Origin: Clostridiales bacterium
Lineage (GTDB): Bacteria; Bacillota; Clostridia; Lachnospirales; Lachnospiraceae
Length of the DNA: 6,951 nucleotides
NCBI GenBank assembly: GCA_021199135.1
Contig: JAJQIQ010000069.1
Span: 1-6,951 of the forward strand
Direction of reading: 5' to 3'
The position numbers and the translations under genes are program-made. Below, one piece after another: positions 6,125-6,951 of the stretch. Position 1 is the stretch's first letter. The number at the start of each line of letters is the position of its first letter. Under the pieces are notes generated by a model, which saw nothing but the letters and a program-made list of their open reading frames with translations, was not told the origin of the DNA and searched no databases.

Positions 6125-6951
6125 ATGGAGCTTGAGATAAAAAAATTGTCAAAATCATACGGAAAAATAGAGGCGCTTGCGGACATGAACGCCACGCTGA
6201 CCGAGGGCATATACGGGCTCTTGGGGCCAAACGGCGCGGGCAAGTCCACGCTCATAGGGATGCTCACCGACACCGTGCGGCGCACGGAGGGCGAGATCCT
6301 CTGGGACGGAGAGGACATCCGCTCGATGGGGGAGCGATACCGCGGGCTCGTGGGATATGTCCCGCAGTACCAGGCGTGCTACCCGCAGTTTACGCTGCGC
6401 GAGTACCTCCGCTACATGGCCGCGCTCAAGGGGCTCGACGCGAAATCCGAAAAGACCCGCGCGCAGATAGAGGAGCTCATCGAGGAGCTCCACCTGGGCT
6501 ACGCGGCGAGGCGGAGGCTCGGGGGATTCTCCGGCGGGATGCGCCAGAGGGCGATGCTCGCGCAGGCGCTCCTCGGCAATCCGTCGCTTCTAATCCTAGA
6601 CGAGCCCACCGCGGGGCTCGACCCGTCGGAGCGCATCGCGATGCGAAACCTCATCGCCCGCATCGCAAAGGACAAGATCGTCCTCCTTGCCACGCACATC
6701 GCGACGGACGTCGAGTGCGTCGCGGACAGGGTCTTGCTCCTTAAAAAAGGGCAGCTCATCAAAGACGAGAAGCCGATCGACCTGCTCGACGAGGTGCGCC
6801 CGCACATCCGGCTCATCCCCTGCACCCGCGACCAGCTCGAGGAGTACCAGGACCGCTACAAGGCCAGCAACTGCATCCAGACGGCGCAGGGGCTCGTGCT
6901 CCACGTCATAGATCGCGACTGGGACGCCCCCGCGGACGCGCAGGCCGCCGA
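6125..6951 (+). CDS. ABC transporter ATP-binding protein (3' partial)
   Basis: The frame is open from ATG 6125 to the window end, so 275 codons are visible and the stop is missing. A complete ABC nucleotide-binding domain is present: Walker A GPNGAGKST (34-42), Q-loop Q81, signature FSGGM (135-139, in place of LSGGQ), Walker B LLILDEPT (155-162), D-loop AGLDP (163-167) and H-loop H191. It should bind and hydrolyse ATP on the cytoplasmic face and, as a dimer, drive the ABC-2-type permease encoded 32 bases upstream. FSGGM occurs in other ABC-2-associated ATPases and is not a sign of inactivity. After about residue 222 a C-terminal extension begins (HIRLIPCTRDQLEEYQ and on), as in exporter ATPases with a small accessory domain. 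Codons end in G or C far more often than in the lipoprotein genes upstream. The substrate is not deducible. Confidence 0.93.
   Translation, partial: MELEIKKLSKSYGKIEALADMNATLTEGIYGLLGPNGAGKSTLIGMLTDTVRRTEGEILWDGEDIRSMGERYRGLVGYVPQYQACYPQFTLREYLRYMAALKGLDAKSEKTRAQIEELIEELHLGYAARRRLGGFSGGMRQRAMLAQALLGNPSLLILDEPTAGLDPSERIAMRNLIARIAKDKIVLLATHIATDVECVADRVLLLKKGQLIKDEKPIDLLDEVRPHIRLIPCTRDQLEEYQDRYKASNCIQTAQGLVLHVIDRDWDAPADAQAA

Noticed and set aside
1236..6951. Reading the cluster as a lantibiotic/bacteriocin immunity or defence system
   Set aside because: No precursor peptide, modification enzyme or protease is visible. The ABC-2 core alone does not specify that role, and the adjacent nuclease-fold protein is from a widespread family that need not be linked.

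Overview
The window is a contiguous piece of a bacterial chromosome with every real gene on the + strand. It most resembles a gut- or rumen-type member of the Clostridia (Lachnospiraceae/Oscillospiraceae-like). The reasons are strong AGGAGG-type ribosome binding sites, two very acidic lipoproteins with Gram-positive-style signal peptides, an AAA-ATPase-like/PD-(D/E)XK protein of a family that is abundant in these bacteria, and a moderate-to-high GC content that varies along the window. The assignment is an inference from protein style, not a database match.

Layout. Positions 1-1197 hold the 3' part of an AAA-ATPase-like protein with a C-terminal PD-(D/E)XK nuclease domain. Its 5' end lies outside the window. 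Directly behind it is a possible 12-codon minicistron (1201-1239) whose stop overlaps the start of the next gene. Positions 1236-2855 encode an extracellular solute-binding lipoprotein. Positions 2901-4061 encode a second lipoprotein, probably a beta-propeller-like protein with a Cys/His cluster. Positions 4065-6092 encode a large polytopic ABC-2-type permease made of two homologous halves. Positions 6125-6951 encode the matching ABC ATPase, cut by the window end. Gaps between genes are 3 to 45 bases, with no convincing terminator or internal promoter, so 1236-6951 reads as one operon. The nuclease gene may be read through into it.

How the genes may work together. The ATPase and the fused double permease should form an ABC-2-type membrane complex in the cytoplasmic membrane, a class normally used for export or for acting on the envelope. 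Two lipoproteins on the outer face of the same membrane are encoded with it. One is built like a sugar/peptide-importer binding protein, yet no MalF/MalG-type importer permease is visible. This mixed gene set is the most interesting part of the window: an importer-style binding protein and a Cys/His lipoprotein attached to an exporter-type ABC core. Its substrate and direction are not deducible from sequence alone.

No tRNA, rRNA, CRISPR array, insertion sequence, attachment site or replication origin was seen. No stretch longer than 45 bases lacks a gene.
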